64,000 nucleotides of DNA from Bradyrhizobium sp. 195 (GTDB lineage: Bacteria > Pseudomonadota > Alphaproteobacteria > Rhizobiales > Xanthobacteraceae), in assembly GCF_023101665.1 (NCBI RefSeq), contig NZ_CP082161.1, positions 372,001 to 436,000 on the forward strand, read 5' to 3'. A program made the position numbers and the translations under genes. The notes below the pieces were generated by a model. It saw only the letters and a list, made by a program, of their open reading frames with translations. It did not search any database and was not told where the DNA came from. Positions 11,487 to 20,709 of this stretch are shown one piece after another. Numbering within the stretch: position 1 is the first letter of the stretch; each line of letters opens with the position of its first letter.

Positions 11487-12641
11487 TCATGCGGCTAGAA
11501 GCAGGATTTCGCGAACGTCGGCAGGACTCTCGATCTTGCGCGGGTTGCGCGGAATCCAGTTCGTGCGCATCGCCTGTTCGGCGATGGCGTCGAAATGCGC
11601 GGGCGCCACACGCACATCCGCGAGGCTGCGTGGCATGCCGAGCGAGCGGATGAAGGCATCGAGCACGTCGGCGGCGTTGTGGCCGGGGAAACCCATCGCG
11701 GCCGCGACGATCATCTGGCGCTCGGCATTGTCGCGCGCATTCCAGCGCATTACCGCCGGCAGCATGATGCAGGAGGTGTAGCCGTGCGGCACGTCAAAGG
11801 CCGCGCCCAGCACGTAGCCAATGCCGTGGCTCGCGCCCATCGGCACGCCGGCGGCGAGCGCGCCCATCGACAGCCAGGTGCCGATCTGCGCGTCCATCCG
11901 CGCGTCGAGATCGGACGGATCGGCTTTCACCCGCGGCAGCGCGTCGGCGAGCATGGCGAGGCCCTTCACCGCTTGCGCATCGGCATAAGGATGCGTCTCG
12001 CGCGAGCAGATCGCTTCGACGCAATGATCGACGGCGCGGATGCCGGTCGACAGGAACAGCCATTCCGGCGTGTGTACAGTGATGGCAGGATCGAGGATGG
12101 TCGCGCGCGGCACCGCGAGCGGATGCCGCAGCATCTGCTTCACATGCGTGGCTCGGTCGGTGACGCCGGCGATCGCGCTGAAATCGCCGCCGGCGATCGT
12201 GGTCGGAACGCTGATCTGCCGCACCGTCGGCGCGGTCATCTCGGGCGCGACGCCCTTGTGGACGCGGATGCGATCGATGCCGTCGATATCGGTGATGCCG
12301 TTGGCGAGGCAAAGCTGCACCGCCTTGGCGCCGTCGGTGATCGAGCCGCCGCCCACGGTGACGATCAGGTCGGCACTGGCTTCGCGTGCCGCACGGGTGG
12401 CGGCGATCACCGCCTCGCGCGGCGTATGCGCGGGCATGGCGTCGAACAAGCCGGCGCAGCGGGAGCCCAAAGCCTGCTTGATCTTCTCGATTTCGTCGGT
12501 CTGCCGGCTGAGCGTGCCCGAAACCATCAGGAAGGCACGATTTGCTCCCAGCCGGTCCATCTGCGCGACGATGGCGCCGGCGGCCGGATGACCGAACACG
12601 ACCTCCTCGATCGCGCCGAAAACGACACGTCCCTGGTGCAC
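11487..12641 (-). CDS. Iron-containing alcohol dehydrogenase / maleylacetate reductase-like protein
   Basis: 384-aa NAD(P)-dependent dehydrogenase fold. The nucleotide-binding motif GGGSITDGAK lies at ~97-106; metal-site His residues are at ~206 (VDHCVEA), ~272 and ~286 (GASHGIGYVLGAAFDVPHG, spaced 14 as in FucO). In FucO-type enzymes the first ligand is an Asp four residues before the first His; here that place is Arg202 (GIRAVDHC). Maleylacetate reductases also deviate at this place and can work without metal, so an MAR-like role is possible. GTG start: GGGGAGG lies upstream with ~6 nt spacing and no better ATG exists. First gene before the acyl-CoA synthetase. Confidence 0.8.
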   Translation of the reverse strand: MHQGRVVFGAIEEVVFGHPAAGAIVAQMDRLGANRAFLMVSGTLSRQTDEIEKIKQALGSRCAGLFDAMPAHTPREAVIAATRAAREASADLIVTVGGGSITDGAKAVQLCLANGITDIDGIDRIRVHKGVAPEMTAPTVRQISVPTTIAGGDFSAIAGVTDRATHVKQMLRHPLAVPRATILDPAITVHTPEWLFLSTGIRAVDHCVEAICSRETHPYADAQAVKGLAMLADALPRVKADPSDLDARMDAQIGTWLSMGALAAGVPMGASHGIGYVLGAAFDVPHGYTSCIMLPAVMRWNARDNAERQMIVAAAMGFPGHNAADVLDAFIRSLGMPRSLADVRVAPAHFDAIAEQAMRTNWIPRNPRKIESPADVREILLLAA

Positions 12642-12735
12642 GCCTGCCCTCCCCGGACAATTCGTCTTGTTTTGTAAGGAGAAGTCTAGCCGAGGCCGCC
12701 GCGCCCGTCATGCGCGAAGACGCTGGCCGTTCTTA

Positions 12736-12894
12736 CCCTCCCCTGGAGGGGAGGTCGATCGCGCGAAGCGCGAGCGGGGTGGGGTGATCTCTCCTCACGG
12801 GCACTGCCCCAACGTGGAGAGACCGTCACCCCACCCCATCTCACATTCCGCTTGCGCTCCATGTGAGCCGACCCTCCCCCTCCAGGGGAGGGTG
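12736..12894. repeat. Palindromic repeat, family C variant (CCCTCCCC-type)
   Basis: Inverted repeat with ends CCCTCCCCTGGAGGGGAGG and CCTCCCCCTCCAGGGGAGGG enclosing an inverted GGGGTGGGGTGA / TCACCCCACCCC pair. It occupies the centre of the 434-bp space between the divergent Fe-ADH-like gene and the efflux operon. I see no gene in the remainder of that space. Confidence 0.75.
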
Positions 12895-13075
12895 GAGTGC
12901 GCCGCGCCTTCACGACCGCTCGCGTGCGCCTGTCAACCCGCCATCCGGTCAGGGCATCTGTCCGAGCACTACGCGTGCATAGGTCTTGAAGAATTCATCA
13001 TTGCCACCCATGCTGCTAACCCCGCGTGTGGGTACTTGGGCTGAATTTTCCGCGGTTTTTATGCGAGGACCTGGG

Positions 13076-14281
13076 ATGAGTGGACCGGACGGAAGCGAGC
13101 GACTTGTCAAAAAGCACGATTTCGTTCAGTTGCGGCACGGCGCCATCGCCGGGCTTCTCACTGCTGCATTCGCGCTCACCGGTTGCGGACAGCCAGCCTC
13201 GCAGGCAGCCGCCCCGCCGCCGGCGCCCGTGACGGTCGCCCAGCCGGCCAAGCGCACCGTCACCGATTGGGACGAGTTCACCGGCCGCTTCGAAGCGGTG
13301 GAGGAGGTGCAGGTCCGCCCGCGCGTCGGCGGCTTCGTCAACTCCGTCGAATTCCAGGACGGCGCCATCGTGCGTCAGGGCGATCTGCTTTACGTGATCG
13401 ACCCGCGTCCGTTCGAAGCGGTGGCCACGCAGGCGGAGGGACAGCTGTCGGATGCCCGCGCCAAGGTGGAGCTCGCCAAGCGCGAGCTCGATCGCGGTCT
13501 CAGCCTGGTGCAGACCAGCGCAGTCTCCGAGCAGGTCGTCGATCAGCGTCGTCAGGCCTTGCAGGCCGCGCACGCCGCCGAGGTGCAGGCCGAAGGCGCG
13601 CTCAAGGCCGCCAAGCTCAACATTGAATTCACGCATGTAACGGCGCCGTTGACGGGCCGCGTCAGCCGCCATCTCGTCAGCCCCGGCAATCTCGTGCAGG
13701 GCAGCGACAACGGCTCTTCGACCCTGCTGACCTCGATCGTCACGCTCGACCCGATCTACGTCTATTTCGACATGGATGAGGCGACCTTCATCAAATACAG
13801 CAAGCTCTGGTTCGAAGGCCGGCGCCCGAGCTCGCGCGATACGGCGAACCCGGTGCAGGTGACGCTCGCCGGCGAGACCAAGCCGTCGCATGAAGGCACC
13901 ATCAACTTTCTCGACAACCGTCTCGACGTCTCCACCGGCACGCTGCGCAGCCGCGCCGTCGTCAAGAACACCGATCTGTCGATCCTGCCCGGCCAGTTCG
14001 GCCGCGTGCGTCTGATCGGCAGTGCGCCCTACGAAGCTCTGCTGATTCCGGATGCGGCTGTCGCGACCGACCAGTCCCGCAAGATCGTGTTCGTGGTCAA
14101 ACCCGACGATACGGTTGAGGCGCGTCCCGTCGTGCTCGGGCCGCTGGATGACGGCCTACGCGTGATCCGCGAAGGGTTGAAGGCGGAGGACCGCGTCATC
14201 GTCAACGGCATCCAGCGTGCCCGTGTCGGTGCCAAGGTCGCCCCGCAGACCGCGCAAGCCCCAGCCGGTGGCAAGTCATGA
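13076..14281 (+). CDS. RND efflux periplasmic adaptor (membrane fusion) lipoprotein
   Basis: 401-aa adaptor linking the inner-membrane pump to an outer-membrane channel. Lipobox LTGC after a hydrophobic stretch (AIAGLLTAAFALTGC) predicts lipid anchoring. Then biotinyl-lipoyl half motifs (VRPRVGGFVNSVEFQDGAIV), an alpha-helical hairpin around residues 105-170, and the beta-barrel region (FLDNRLDVSTGTLRSRAVV). Start 13076 follows GAGG at ~7 nt; upstream Met/TTG codons lack an RBS. The stop overlaps the pump gene as ATGA. No outer-membrane factor or regulator gene adjoins, so a TolC-type partner must be elsewhere. MexE/AcrA-like; drugs or plant phenolics are likely but unproven substrates. Confidence 0.92.
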   Translation: MSGPDGSERLVKKHDFVQLRHGAIAGLLTAAFALTGCGQPASQAAAPPPAPVTVAQPAKRTVTDWDEFTGRFEAVEEVQVRPRVGGFVNSVEFQDGAIVRQGDLLYVIDPRPFEAVATQAEGQLSDARAKVELAKRELDRGLSLVQTSAVSEQVVDQRRQALQAAHAAEVQAEGALKAAKLNIEFTHVTAPLTGRVSRHLVSPGNLVQGSDNGSSTLLTSIVTLDPIYVYFDMDEATFIKYSKLWFEGRRPSSRDTANPVQVTLAGETKPSHEGTINFLDNRLDVSTGTLRSRAVVKNTDLSILPGQFGRVRLIGSAPYEALLIPDAAVATDQSRKIVFVVKPDDTVEARPVVLGPLDDGLRVIREGLKAEDRVIVNGIQRARVGAKVAPQTAQAPAGGKS

Positions 14282-17200
14282 ATCTCGGCCGTCTCTCCAT
14301 CAACCAGCCCATCCTGGCGATGGTGCTGTCGATCGTGCTCCTGATCGTCGGCGCGCTCGCCTACACCACGCTGCCGGTGTCCGAATATCCGCAAGTGGTG
14401 CCGCCGACCGTGGTCGTCACCACGCAATATCCAGGCGCCTCCGCGCAGACCGTGTCCGACACGGTGGCAGCTCCCATCGAGCAGGAGATCAACGGCGTCG
14501 AGGACATGCTGTATCTCTACAGCCAGGCGACCTCGAACGGCCAGCTCACCATCACCGTCACCTTCAAGCTCGGCACCGATCTCGACAAGGCCCAGGTGCT
14601 GGTGCAGAACCGCGTCGCGATCGCGCAGCCGCGCCTGCCGGAGGAAGTCCAGCGCAACGGCGTCACCACGCGCAAGAACTCGCCCGACATCCTGATGGTC
14701 GTGTTCATGCTGTCGCCCGACGACACGTTCGACCAGCTCTACATCTCCAATTACGCACTGCTCCAGGTCCGCGACCAATTGCTGCGCCTCGACGGCGTCG
14801 GCGACATCCAGATCTTTGGCGCGCGCGATTACTCAATGAGGTTGTGGCTCGATCCTGACCGCATCGCCAATCTCGGCCTGACCTCGGCCGAGGTGCTGGC
14901 GGCGATCCGCGCCCAGAACGTGCAGATCGCCGGCGGCCAGATTGCCGAGCCGCCGATCGCCGACCGCGCCTTCCAGCCGAACCTCACCTTCACGGGCCGC
15001 CTGAAGGACCAGAAGCAGTTCGAGGACATCCTGATCAAGGCCGGCTCCGACGGCCGCGTGGTGCGGTTACGCGACGTTGCCCGTATCGAGCTCGGGGCGC
15101 TGGCGTACTCCACCAACAGCTTCCTGCTGCGCAAATCGGCGGTCGCCATGCTGGTGACGCAGCGGCCGGGATCGAACGCCCTCGCCACGGCAAAGAACAT
15201 TACCGACACCATGACGAAGCTCAAGGAGAGCTTCCCGAAAGGTCTCGACTACAATATCGGCTACAACCCGACCGAGTTCATCGCGCAGTCCGTCCACGAG
15301 CTGATCAAGACCATCTACGAGGCCATGCTGCTCGTGGTCGTCGTGGTGCTGGTGTTCCTGCAGGGATGGCGGCCTGCGATCATCCCGATCATCGCGATTC
15401 CGGTGTCGCTGGTCGGCACCTTCGCGGTGATGGCGGCGCTGGGCTTCTCGATCAACAATCTCACTTTGTTCGGCCTGGTGCTCGCCGTCGGCATCGTGGT
15501 GGACGACGCGATCGTGGTGGTCGAGAATGTCGAGCGGCATCTCGAGCACGGGATGAGCCGGCGCGACGCCGCGCTCAAGACCATGGAGGAGGTCGGCGGC
15601 GCGCTGGTCTCGATCGCGCTGGTGCTATGCGCGGTGTTCGTCCCGACGGCGTTCATCGGCGGCATTTCCGGGCAGTTCTTCCAGCAGTTTGCCGTGACCA
15701 TTGCGGTCGCGACCGCGATCTCGTGCTTCTGCTCGCTGACGCTGTCGCCGGCGCTGGCCTCGCAGATTCTCACGCCGCACGAGGAGAAACGTCCGCCGGC
15801 CGCATGGAATGTCATCGCGCGGGCGTGGGGTGCCTTCACCGGGATCTTCAACCGCGTGTTCGACCGGCTGGCGCATGGCTATGCCGGCCTCGCCGATTTC
15901 GTGATCCGGCACTCGGTAATGATGCTCCTGATCTACGTCGTGCTGATCGGCAGCGCCGGCTGGCTGATCGTGACGACGCCGCAGGGCTTCATCCCGGCGC
16001 AGGACCGTGGCTACGTCATCGTTTCCGTGCAATTGCCCGGTGCCGCCTCGCTGGCGCGCACCACCGAGGTCGTGCGCGAGATCGAGCGGATCGCGCTGGA
16101 TACGCCAGGTATTATCCGCGTCGCCGCCTTTGCCGGCTTTTCCGGCGCGACGCGCACGCAGGCGGGCAACGCGGCAGCGCTATTCCCGGTGTTCGACGAA
16201 CCGGAGGCGCGGATCAAGAAAGGACTCACGGCCAACGCCATCACGGGCGAGCTGCGCAAGCGCCTGTCCGCTATCCAGGGCGCCTTCATCATCGTAATTC
16301 CGCCGCCCGCCGTGCCCGGCATCGGCACAGGCGGCGGCTTCGCGATCCGCATCCAGGACCGCCAGGGCCGCGGGGCTGAGCTGCTCGCTGCGGCCACCGA
16401 CGAGCTTGTCGCCGCGGCACGCAAATCGCCCTTGCTGCTCGGCCCCTCGGTGTTCTCGCCGTTCACCGCCAACACGCCGCAGCTCTTCGTCGACATCGAC
16501 CGCACCAAGGCGCAGAAGCTCGGCGTGCCCATCTCGAACATCAACGATACGATCCAGAGCTATTTCGGATCGACCTATGTCAACGACTTCAACCTGTTCG
16601 GCCGCACCTATCACGTCACCGCGCAGGCTGACTTCCCGTTCCGGAAAGAGCCCAGCGATCTCGCGCGCCTACGCACGCGCAACGCCTCCGGCGACATGGT
16701 GATGCTCGGCAGCGTGGTCGAGTTCAAGGATGTTTCCGGTCCCGATCGCGTCGCGCGCTACAATCTCTATGCCGCGTCCGAGCTTCAGGGTGAGCCGTCG
16801 CCGGGCACCAGCTCGACCACAGCGCTCGACACCATCAAGAAGCTGGCGGATGATACCTTGCCGAGCGGCTTCACCTTTGAATGGACGGATCTGTCCTATC
16901 AGCAGGTCACCGGCGGCAATGCCGGCCTCTACGTGTTCCCGATTTGCGTGCTGTTCGTCTACCTCGTGCTGGCCGCGCAATATGGCAGCTGGACCCTGCC
17001 GTTCGCGGTGATCCTGATCGTGCCGATGTGCCTGCTTGCCGCCACCATCGGCGTGCGCATCATGGGTCAGGACGTCAACATCCTCACGCAAATCGGTTTC
17101 GTCGTGCTGGTGGGGCTGGCGGCCAAGAACGCGATTTTGATCGTCGAGTTCGCGCGCGACATCGAGAACGAAGGCAGACCGCGACTGGAGGCTGTGATCG

Positions 17201-17445
17201 AGGCCTGCCGCCTGCGGCTGCGGCCGATCCTGATGACCTCCTTCGCCTTCATCCTCGGCGTGCTGCCGCTGGTGATCTCGACCGGCTCCGGCTCGGAGAT
17301 GCGGCAGGCGGTCGGCGTCGCCGTCTTCTTCGGCATGATCGGCGTCACCCTGTTCGGCCTGTTGTTCACGCCGATCTTCTACGTGGTGGTGCGGAACCTG
17401 GCGGAGGGACGGAACGAGGGGAAGAAGCCGGAGGTGGCTGCCTGA
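14278..17445 (+). CDS. RND multidrug efflux pump, inner-membrane subunit (HAE1 family)
   Basis: 1055-aa proton-driven trimeric pump (AcrB/MexF type). Starts INQPILAMVLSIVLLIVG-like with TM1; the proton-relay aspartates appear in LAVGIVVDDAIVVVENVE (Asp409-Asp410) in TM4; the second half repeats the fold (GFVVLVGLAAKNAILIVEFA). Twelve membrane segments and two large periplasmic loops fit the length. Overlaps the adaptor gene by 4 nt. The 3' end is followed by 40 nt and then a family B palindromic repeat. Confidence 0.95.
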   Translation: MNLGRLSINQPILAMVLSIVLLIVGALAYTTLPVSEYPQVVPPTVVVTTQYPGASAQTVSDTVAAPIEQEINGVEDMLYLYSQATSNGQLTITVTFKLGTDLDKAQVLVQNRVAIAQPRLPEEVQRNGVTTRKNSPDILMVVFMLSPDDTFDQLYISNYALLQVRDQLLRLDGVGDIQIFGARDYSMRLWLDPDRIANLGLTSAEVLAAIRAQNVQIAGGQIAEPPIADRAFQPNLTFTGRLKDQKQFEDILIKAGSDGRVVRLRDVARIELGALAYSTNSFLLRKSAVAMLVTQRPGSNALATAKNITDTMTKLKESFPKGLDYNIGYNPTEFIAQSVHELIKTIYEAMLLVVVVVLVFLQGWRPAIIPIIAIPVSLVGTFAVMAALGFSINNLTLFGLVLAVGIVVDDAIVVVENVERHLEHGMSRRDAALKTMEEVGGALVSIALVLCAVFVPTAFIGGISGQFFQQFAVTIAVATAISCFCSLTLSPALASQILTPHEEKRPPAAWNVIARAWGAFTGIFNRVFDRLAHGYAGLADFVIRHSVMMLLIYVVLIGSAGWLIVTTPQGFIPAQDRGYVIVSVQLPGAASLARTTEVVREIERIALDTPGIIRVAAFAGFSGATRTQAGNAAALFPVFDEPEARIKKGLTANAITGELRKRLSAIQGAFIIVIPPPAVPGIGTGGGFAIRIQDRQGRGAELLAAATDELVAAARKSPLLLGPSVFSPFTANTPQLFVDIDRTKAQKLGVPISNINDTIQSYFGSTYVNDFNLFGRTYHVTAQADFPFRKEPSDLARLRTRNASGDMVMLGSVVEFKDVSGPDRVARYNLYAASELQGEPSPGTSSTTALDTIKKLADDTLPSGFTFEWTDLSYQQVTGGNAGLYVFPICVLFVYLVLAAQYGSWTLPFAVILIVPMCLLAATIGVRIMGQDVNILTQIGFVVLVGLAAKNAILIVEFARDIENEGRPRLEAVIEACRLRLRPILMTSFAFILGVLPLVISTGSGSEMRQAVGVAVFFGMIGVTLFGLLFTPIFYVVVRNLAEGRNEGKKPEVAA

Positions 17446-17481
17446 CGCTGCCTCTACAGCCATGCTCCTCCATACCCTCCG

Positions 17482-17618
17482 CTGTCATCCCCGCGAAGGC
17501 GGGGATCCATAACCACAGGGAGTAGTTTGGCGCGACACCGGTAACCCCGCGTCTTCGCCAAACGTCTCCCTGTGGTTATGGGTCCCGGATCTTCGCTTCG
17601 CTCGTCCGGGACGACAGC
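17482..17618. repeat. Composite palindromic repeat, family B
   Basis: Outer arms CCCCGCGAAGGCGGGG and GTCCGGGACGAC, inner GGATCCATAACCACAGGGAG and CTCCCTGTGGTTATGGGTCC. It lies between the RND pump stop and the promoter region of the LivK-like gene. The left outer arm differs from the other copies, resembling the family E end at 30389, so it may be a chimera of two repeat types. Confidence 0.85.
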
Positions 17619-17735
17619 GGCTATTTGGCGCGCAAAATCCCATACTAACGACCAACGTGAAATGGATGGGCAGGGGCGGGGTTCTTCACTACTATCCGCG
17701 CGATTTCAAAACAGAAAACTGCTGGGAGATAACGT

Positions 17736-18929
17736 ATGAAATCAGCACTTTTGGCCGCCGTCGCAACCTCTGCTTTGGTGCTGGCGGCGCCGGCGTCCGC
17801 GCAAGGCGTCAAGATCGGCATCCTCAACGACCAGTCCGGCGTCTATGCCGATTACGGCGGCAAATGGTCGGTCGAGGCGGCCAAGATGGCGATCGAGGAC
17901 TTTGGCGGCGAGGTGCTGGGCCAGAAGGTCGAACTCGTCACCGCCGATCACCAGAACAAGCCCGACCTCGCGACCTCGATCGCGCGGCGCTGGTACGACG
18001 TCGAGAACGTCGACATGATCACGGAGCTGACGACCTCCTCGGTCGCGCTCGCGATCCACGAGCTCTCCAAGGAAAAGAAGAAGATCGACATCGTCGTCGG
18101 CGCCGCGACCTCGCGTCTCACTGGCGATGCCTGCCAGCCCTACGGCTTCCACTGGGCCTACGACACCCGCGCGCTCGGCGTCGGCACCGGCGGCGCGCTG
18201 ACCAAGGCCGGCGGCGACACCTGGTTCTTCCTCACTGCGGACTACGCCTTCGGCTACGCGCTGGAGAAGGACACCAGCGAGATCGTCACCGCCAATGGCG
18301 GCAAGGTGGTCGGCTCGGTGCGCGTGCCGCTCAACTCCTCGGACTTCTCGTCCTTCCTGCTGCAGGCGCAGAGCTCCAAGGCCAAGATCGTCGGGCTCGC
18401 CAATGCCGGCCTCGACACCACCAACTCGATCAAGCAGGCCTCCGAGTTCGGCATCGTCGCCAGTGGCCAGAAGCTCGCCGGCCTCCTGATGACGCTTGCG
18501 GAAGTGAACGGCCTCGGCCTCCAGGCCGCGCAAGGCCTGGTGCTGACCGAGGGCTACTACTGGGACGTCAACGACAAGTCGCGCAATCTCGGCGAACGCT
18601 TCCTCAAGCGGACCGGCCGGATGCCGAACATGATCCATGCCGGCACCTATTCGGCGACGCTGAGCTATCTCAAGGCAGTCAAGGCTGCCGGCACCAAGGA
18701 TCCGGATGCGGTCGCCAAGAAGCTGAAGGAGCTGCCGGTCGACGACGATTTCGCCCAAGGCGGCAAGGTGCTCGAGAACGGCCGCATGGTCCACGACATG
18801 TATCTGTTCGAGGTCAAGAAGCCGTCGGAATCGAAGAAGCCCTGGGACTATTACAAGCTGCTCGCCACCGTCCCCGGCGACAAGGCCTTCTTCGCCGCAA
18901 AGGAAAGTGGCTGCCCGCTGACGAAGTAG
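17736..18929 (+). CDS. Branched-chain amino-acid-type ABC transporter substrate-binding protein (LivK-like), orphan
   Basis: 397-aa periplasmic protein of the receptor-family ligand-binding (SBP type 1) fold. Signal peptide 1-22 (SALVLAAPASAQG). The mature start VKIGILNDQSGVYADYGG is the usual family N-terminus that contacts ligand, and VKAGGDTWFFLT-like (LTKAGGDTWFF) marks the second lobe. GGGAG lies 7 nt before ATG. No permease or ATPase gene adjoins: the next genes are on the other strand behind a family B repeat. It must share a Liv system encoded elsewhere. Bradyrhizobium genomes hold many such orphans; ligand unknown (amino acids, amides or aromatic acids in the family). Confidence 0.88.
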   Translation: MKSALLAAVATSALVLAAPASAQGVKIGILNDQSGVYADYGGKWSVEAAKMAIEDFGGEVLGQKVELVTADHQNKPDLATSIARRWYDVENVDMITELTTSSVALAIHELSKEKKKIDIVVGAATSRLTGDACQPYGFHWAYDTRALGVGTGGALTKAGGDTWFFLTADYAFGYALEKDTSEIVTANGGKVVGSVRVPLNSSDFSSFLLQAQSSKAKIVGLANAGLDTTNSIKQASEFGIVASGQKLAGLLMTLAEVNGLGLQAAQGLVLTEGYYWDVNDKSRNLGERFLKRTGRMPNMIHAGTYSATLSYLKAVKAAGTKDPDAVAKKLKELPVDDDFAQGGKVLENGRMVHDMYLFEVKKPSESKKPWDYYKLLATVPGDKAFFAAKESGCPLTK

Positions 18930-18962
18930 CGGGAAGAGGAAGCTCGGCCCCACACACTCGCT

Positions 18963-19128
18963 GTCGTCCCGGACAAGCGCGCCTCAAGCGCGCGCCGATC
19001 CGGGACCCATAACCACAGGCAGATATGGTTATGGGGACTCGGAGTTGCCTGCTCGCGCTACAACCTCTTCCTGTGGTTATGGGTCCCGGATCAGCGCTCC
19101 GCTTCGCTGCGCTTGTCCGGGACGACGG
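18963..19128. repeat. Composite palindromic repeat, family B (longest symmetric copy)
   Basis: Ends GTCGTCCCGGACAAGCGC and GCTTGTCCGGGACGAC, inner GATCCGGGACCCATAACC and GGTTATGGGTCCCGGATC. Nearly complete dyad symmetry over 166 bp, located between the convergent LivK-like and MAPEG genes, where it could act as a bidirectional terminator. Confidence 0.88.
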
Positions 19129-19152
19129 CTGAGTTTGGAGCGCGACCTTCTC

Positions 19153-19539
19153 TTACACCAGCCGCAGCACCACCGCGCCTAACGCTCCCGTCCACAGAGC
19201 AATCGCGGCGATGCCCTGGATCATGAAGCCCGGGCCACGCTTTGCGGCCGCCTTCGAATAGCCGATGAAGTAGACAATGCGGCCGATGATCCAGATCGCG
19301 CCGATTCCTGCCGCGATGCTATCGCTGATATAGACCGCGAACAGCCAGAGCGCCGGCAGAAAGATCGGCATCCATTCCAGCGTGTTCATCTGGATGCGGA
19401 AGGCGCGTTCGAAATCCGGATGGCCCGACATCGCGGGCACTTTGACGCCGGTCTTGCTGCGCGACCGCGAGACGTTGATGCTGGTGAAGAAATAAAATGC
19501 GATCGCCAGCAGCGTGACGAGGGCGGTGAGGTGATACAT
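19153..19539 (-). CDS. MAPEG-family small membrane protein
   Basis: 128-aa inner-membrane protein with four hydrophobic segments. The MAPEG landmark is RAFRIQMNTLEWMPIFLPALW, matching the conserved Arg-x(n)-Asn-Thr-Leu-Glu core of microsomal glutathione-transferase-like proteins. Start at 19539 gives a first membrane helix directly (MYHLTALVTLLAIAFYFF); a longer frame to 19590 would read a repeat element (family H). Bacterial MAPEG proteins are mostly uncharacterised; a glutathione-linked detoxifying role is inferred only from family. Confidence 0.8.
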   Translation of the reverse strand: MYHLTALVTLLAIAFYFFTSINVSRSRSKTGVKVPAMSGHPDFERAFRIQMNTLEWMPIFLPALWLFAVYISDSIAAGIGAIWIIGRIVYFIGYSKAAAKRGPGFMIQGIAAIALWTGALGAVVLRLV

Positions 19540-19554
19540 GGCAGTTTCCCCAAG

Positions 19555-19613
19555 GCGTTTTCGAGCGAAGTGGATCCCGGTTCGCGTCAAGAAAACGCGT
19601 CAAAACGAGAATC
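19555..19613. repeat. Short palindromic element, family H, upstream of MAPEG gene
   Basis: Inverted arms GCGTTTTC (19555-19562) and GAAAACGC (19591-19598) enclose GGATCCCGGTTCGCGTCAA. I recall near-identical elements scattered in rhizobial genomes; only one copy is in this window. It forms the 5' leader of the MAPEG gene and the gap to the AttH-like gene. Confidence 0.55.
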
Positions 19614-19626
19614 TAAGCAGGTCGCT

Positions 19627-20709
19627 TCAATACCCGGTCAGCTCGAGATAGCCAACGCCGTCATGCGTGCCGGCAAAGCTGATCGGTCCTTCCCAGTAGG
19701 AGAAGCCGGTCCCCATCCAGGCCCTGGGATTGAGCGGCTTGCAAGCAATCGAGAACGATCGCGAGGGAATCGCGATCTGCCATTCCACCGGCAGCTTGCG
19801 TCCCGCGACGTCCGCGGTCGCTTTCGGACTCATCTGGATGTCGCCACCCGCAATCATCTGCGTCTCGCCGGCCGCGGTGATCCAGTTGCCGAACGGATAA
19901 TCCCTGCCGTCCTTCTGCCGTAGCCGGTACAGCATCAGCTTGTCGCCGGATGACAGATGCAGCGACAGCCAGTCCCAGCCGGTCTGGTCGGCATCGAGCG
20001 GCTGGCTGCTCCATTCGCGGTCCATCCAGGCCTGGCCCGAGACGTCGACCGGCTTGTCGTCGATGGTGAGCGTGCCGCGGGCGCGGTAGAACGGCTGACT
20101 GTAATAGTAGGACGCCTGGCCGCGCTCCGACTTGCGGCTATAGCCGCCATCGCCTTGCAGCACCACGGCGCGATCGGCCTCTAGCGTCAGAGCGTAGCTG
20201 AAATCGGTGCTGGCTGCCTTCAGCGTGAGAGGCGCCAAAGTGCGATCGTCGGCGCGATCGAGACCCTTCATCTCCCAGTCGTCGATCCAGGCCGCAAACG
20301 GTGTTGCGGAGACGCCGGCCTGCCCGATGCCACCGCGTGAAAAGACTTCGTTGAAGCGGTGGGTATCGGCGCGCGTCACCGCGGCGTGGGCCATCCACAC
20401 CTGCTGATTGGCCCAGCCTTCGCCCTGCGGGCCCGGCTGCGCCGCCTGTCGGAACAGCGTCCATTGCAGGCCGCAAACCGCGTCGCTGCCGTCGACGAGA
20501 TTTGCCGTGAGATACCACCACTCGATTCGAAACTCCGGATGCGGCCCGTGATCGGCCGGAAAGGCGAACAGCTTTCCCGGCGTGACCTTGGCAAAGCCAT
20601 CCGCTGTCTCACCGAGCCCGGCATAGCCCTGCGCACCGGCGCGGCGGGCGAGCGCCAGCGCGGCGATGCCGCCGGTGAAGGCGCGGCGCGAGATCAGGTC
20701 AGCGCTCAT
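19627..20709 (-). CDS. AttH/CrtC-superfamily lipocalin-like protein, Tat-exported
   Basis: 360-aa protein of the carotenoid 1,2-hydratase (CrtC)/AttH double-lipocalin-like superfamily. Twin-arginine signal MSADLISRRAFTGGIAALAL at the N-terminus, cleavage near AGAQG. Family landmarks: HPEFRIEWWYLTANL at ~60, SGQAWMDREWSSQPL and GWDWLSLHLSSGDKLMLYRLR. Start at 20709 overlaps the permease stop by 11 nt; the longer frame would read through the permease gene. Known att-type operons pair AttH with an FtsX-like ABC exporter, matching the context. A lipid or hydrophobic-ligand carrier is inferred; no carotenoid genes are nearby. Confidence 0.85.
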   Translation of the reverse strand: MSADLISRRAFTGGIAALALARRAGAQGYAGLGETADGFAKVTPGKLFAFPADHGPHPEFRIEWWYLTANLVDGSDAVCGLQWTLFRQAAQPGPQGEGWANQQVWMAHAAVTRADTHRFNEVFSRGGIGQAGVSATPFAAWIDDWEMKGLDRADDRTLAPLTLKAASTDFSYALTLEADRAVVLQGDGGYSRKSERGQASYYYSQPFYRARGTLTIDDKPVDVSGQAWMDREWSSQPLDADQTGWDWLSLHLSSGDKLMLYRLRQKDGRDYPFGNWITAAGETQMIAGGDIQMSPKATADVAGRKLPVEWQIAIPSRSFSIACKPLNPRAWMGTGFSYWEGPISFAGTHDGVGYLELTGY

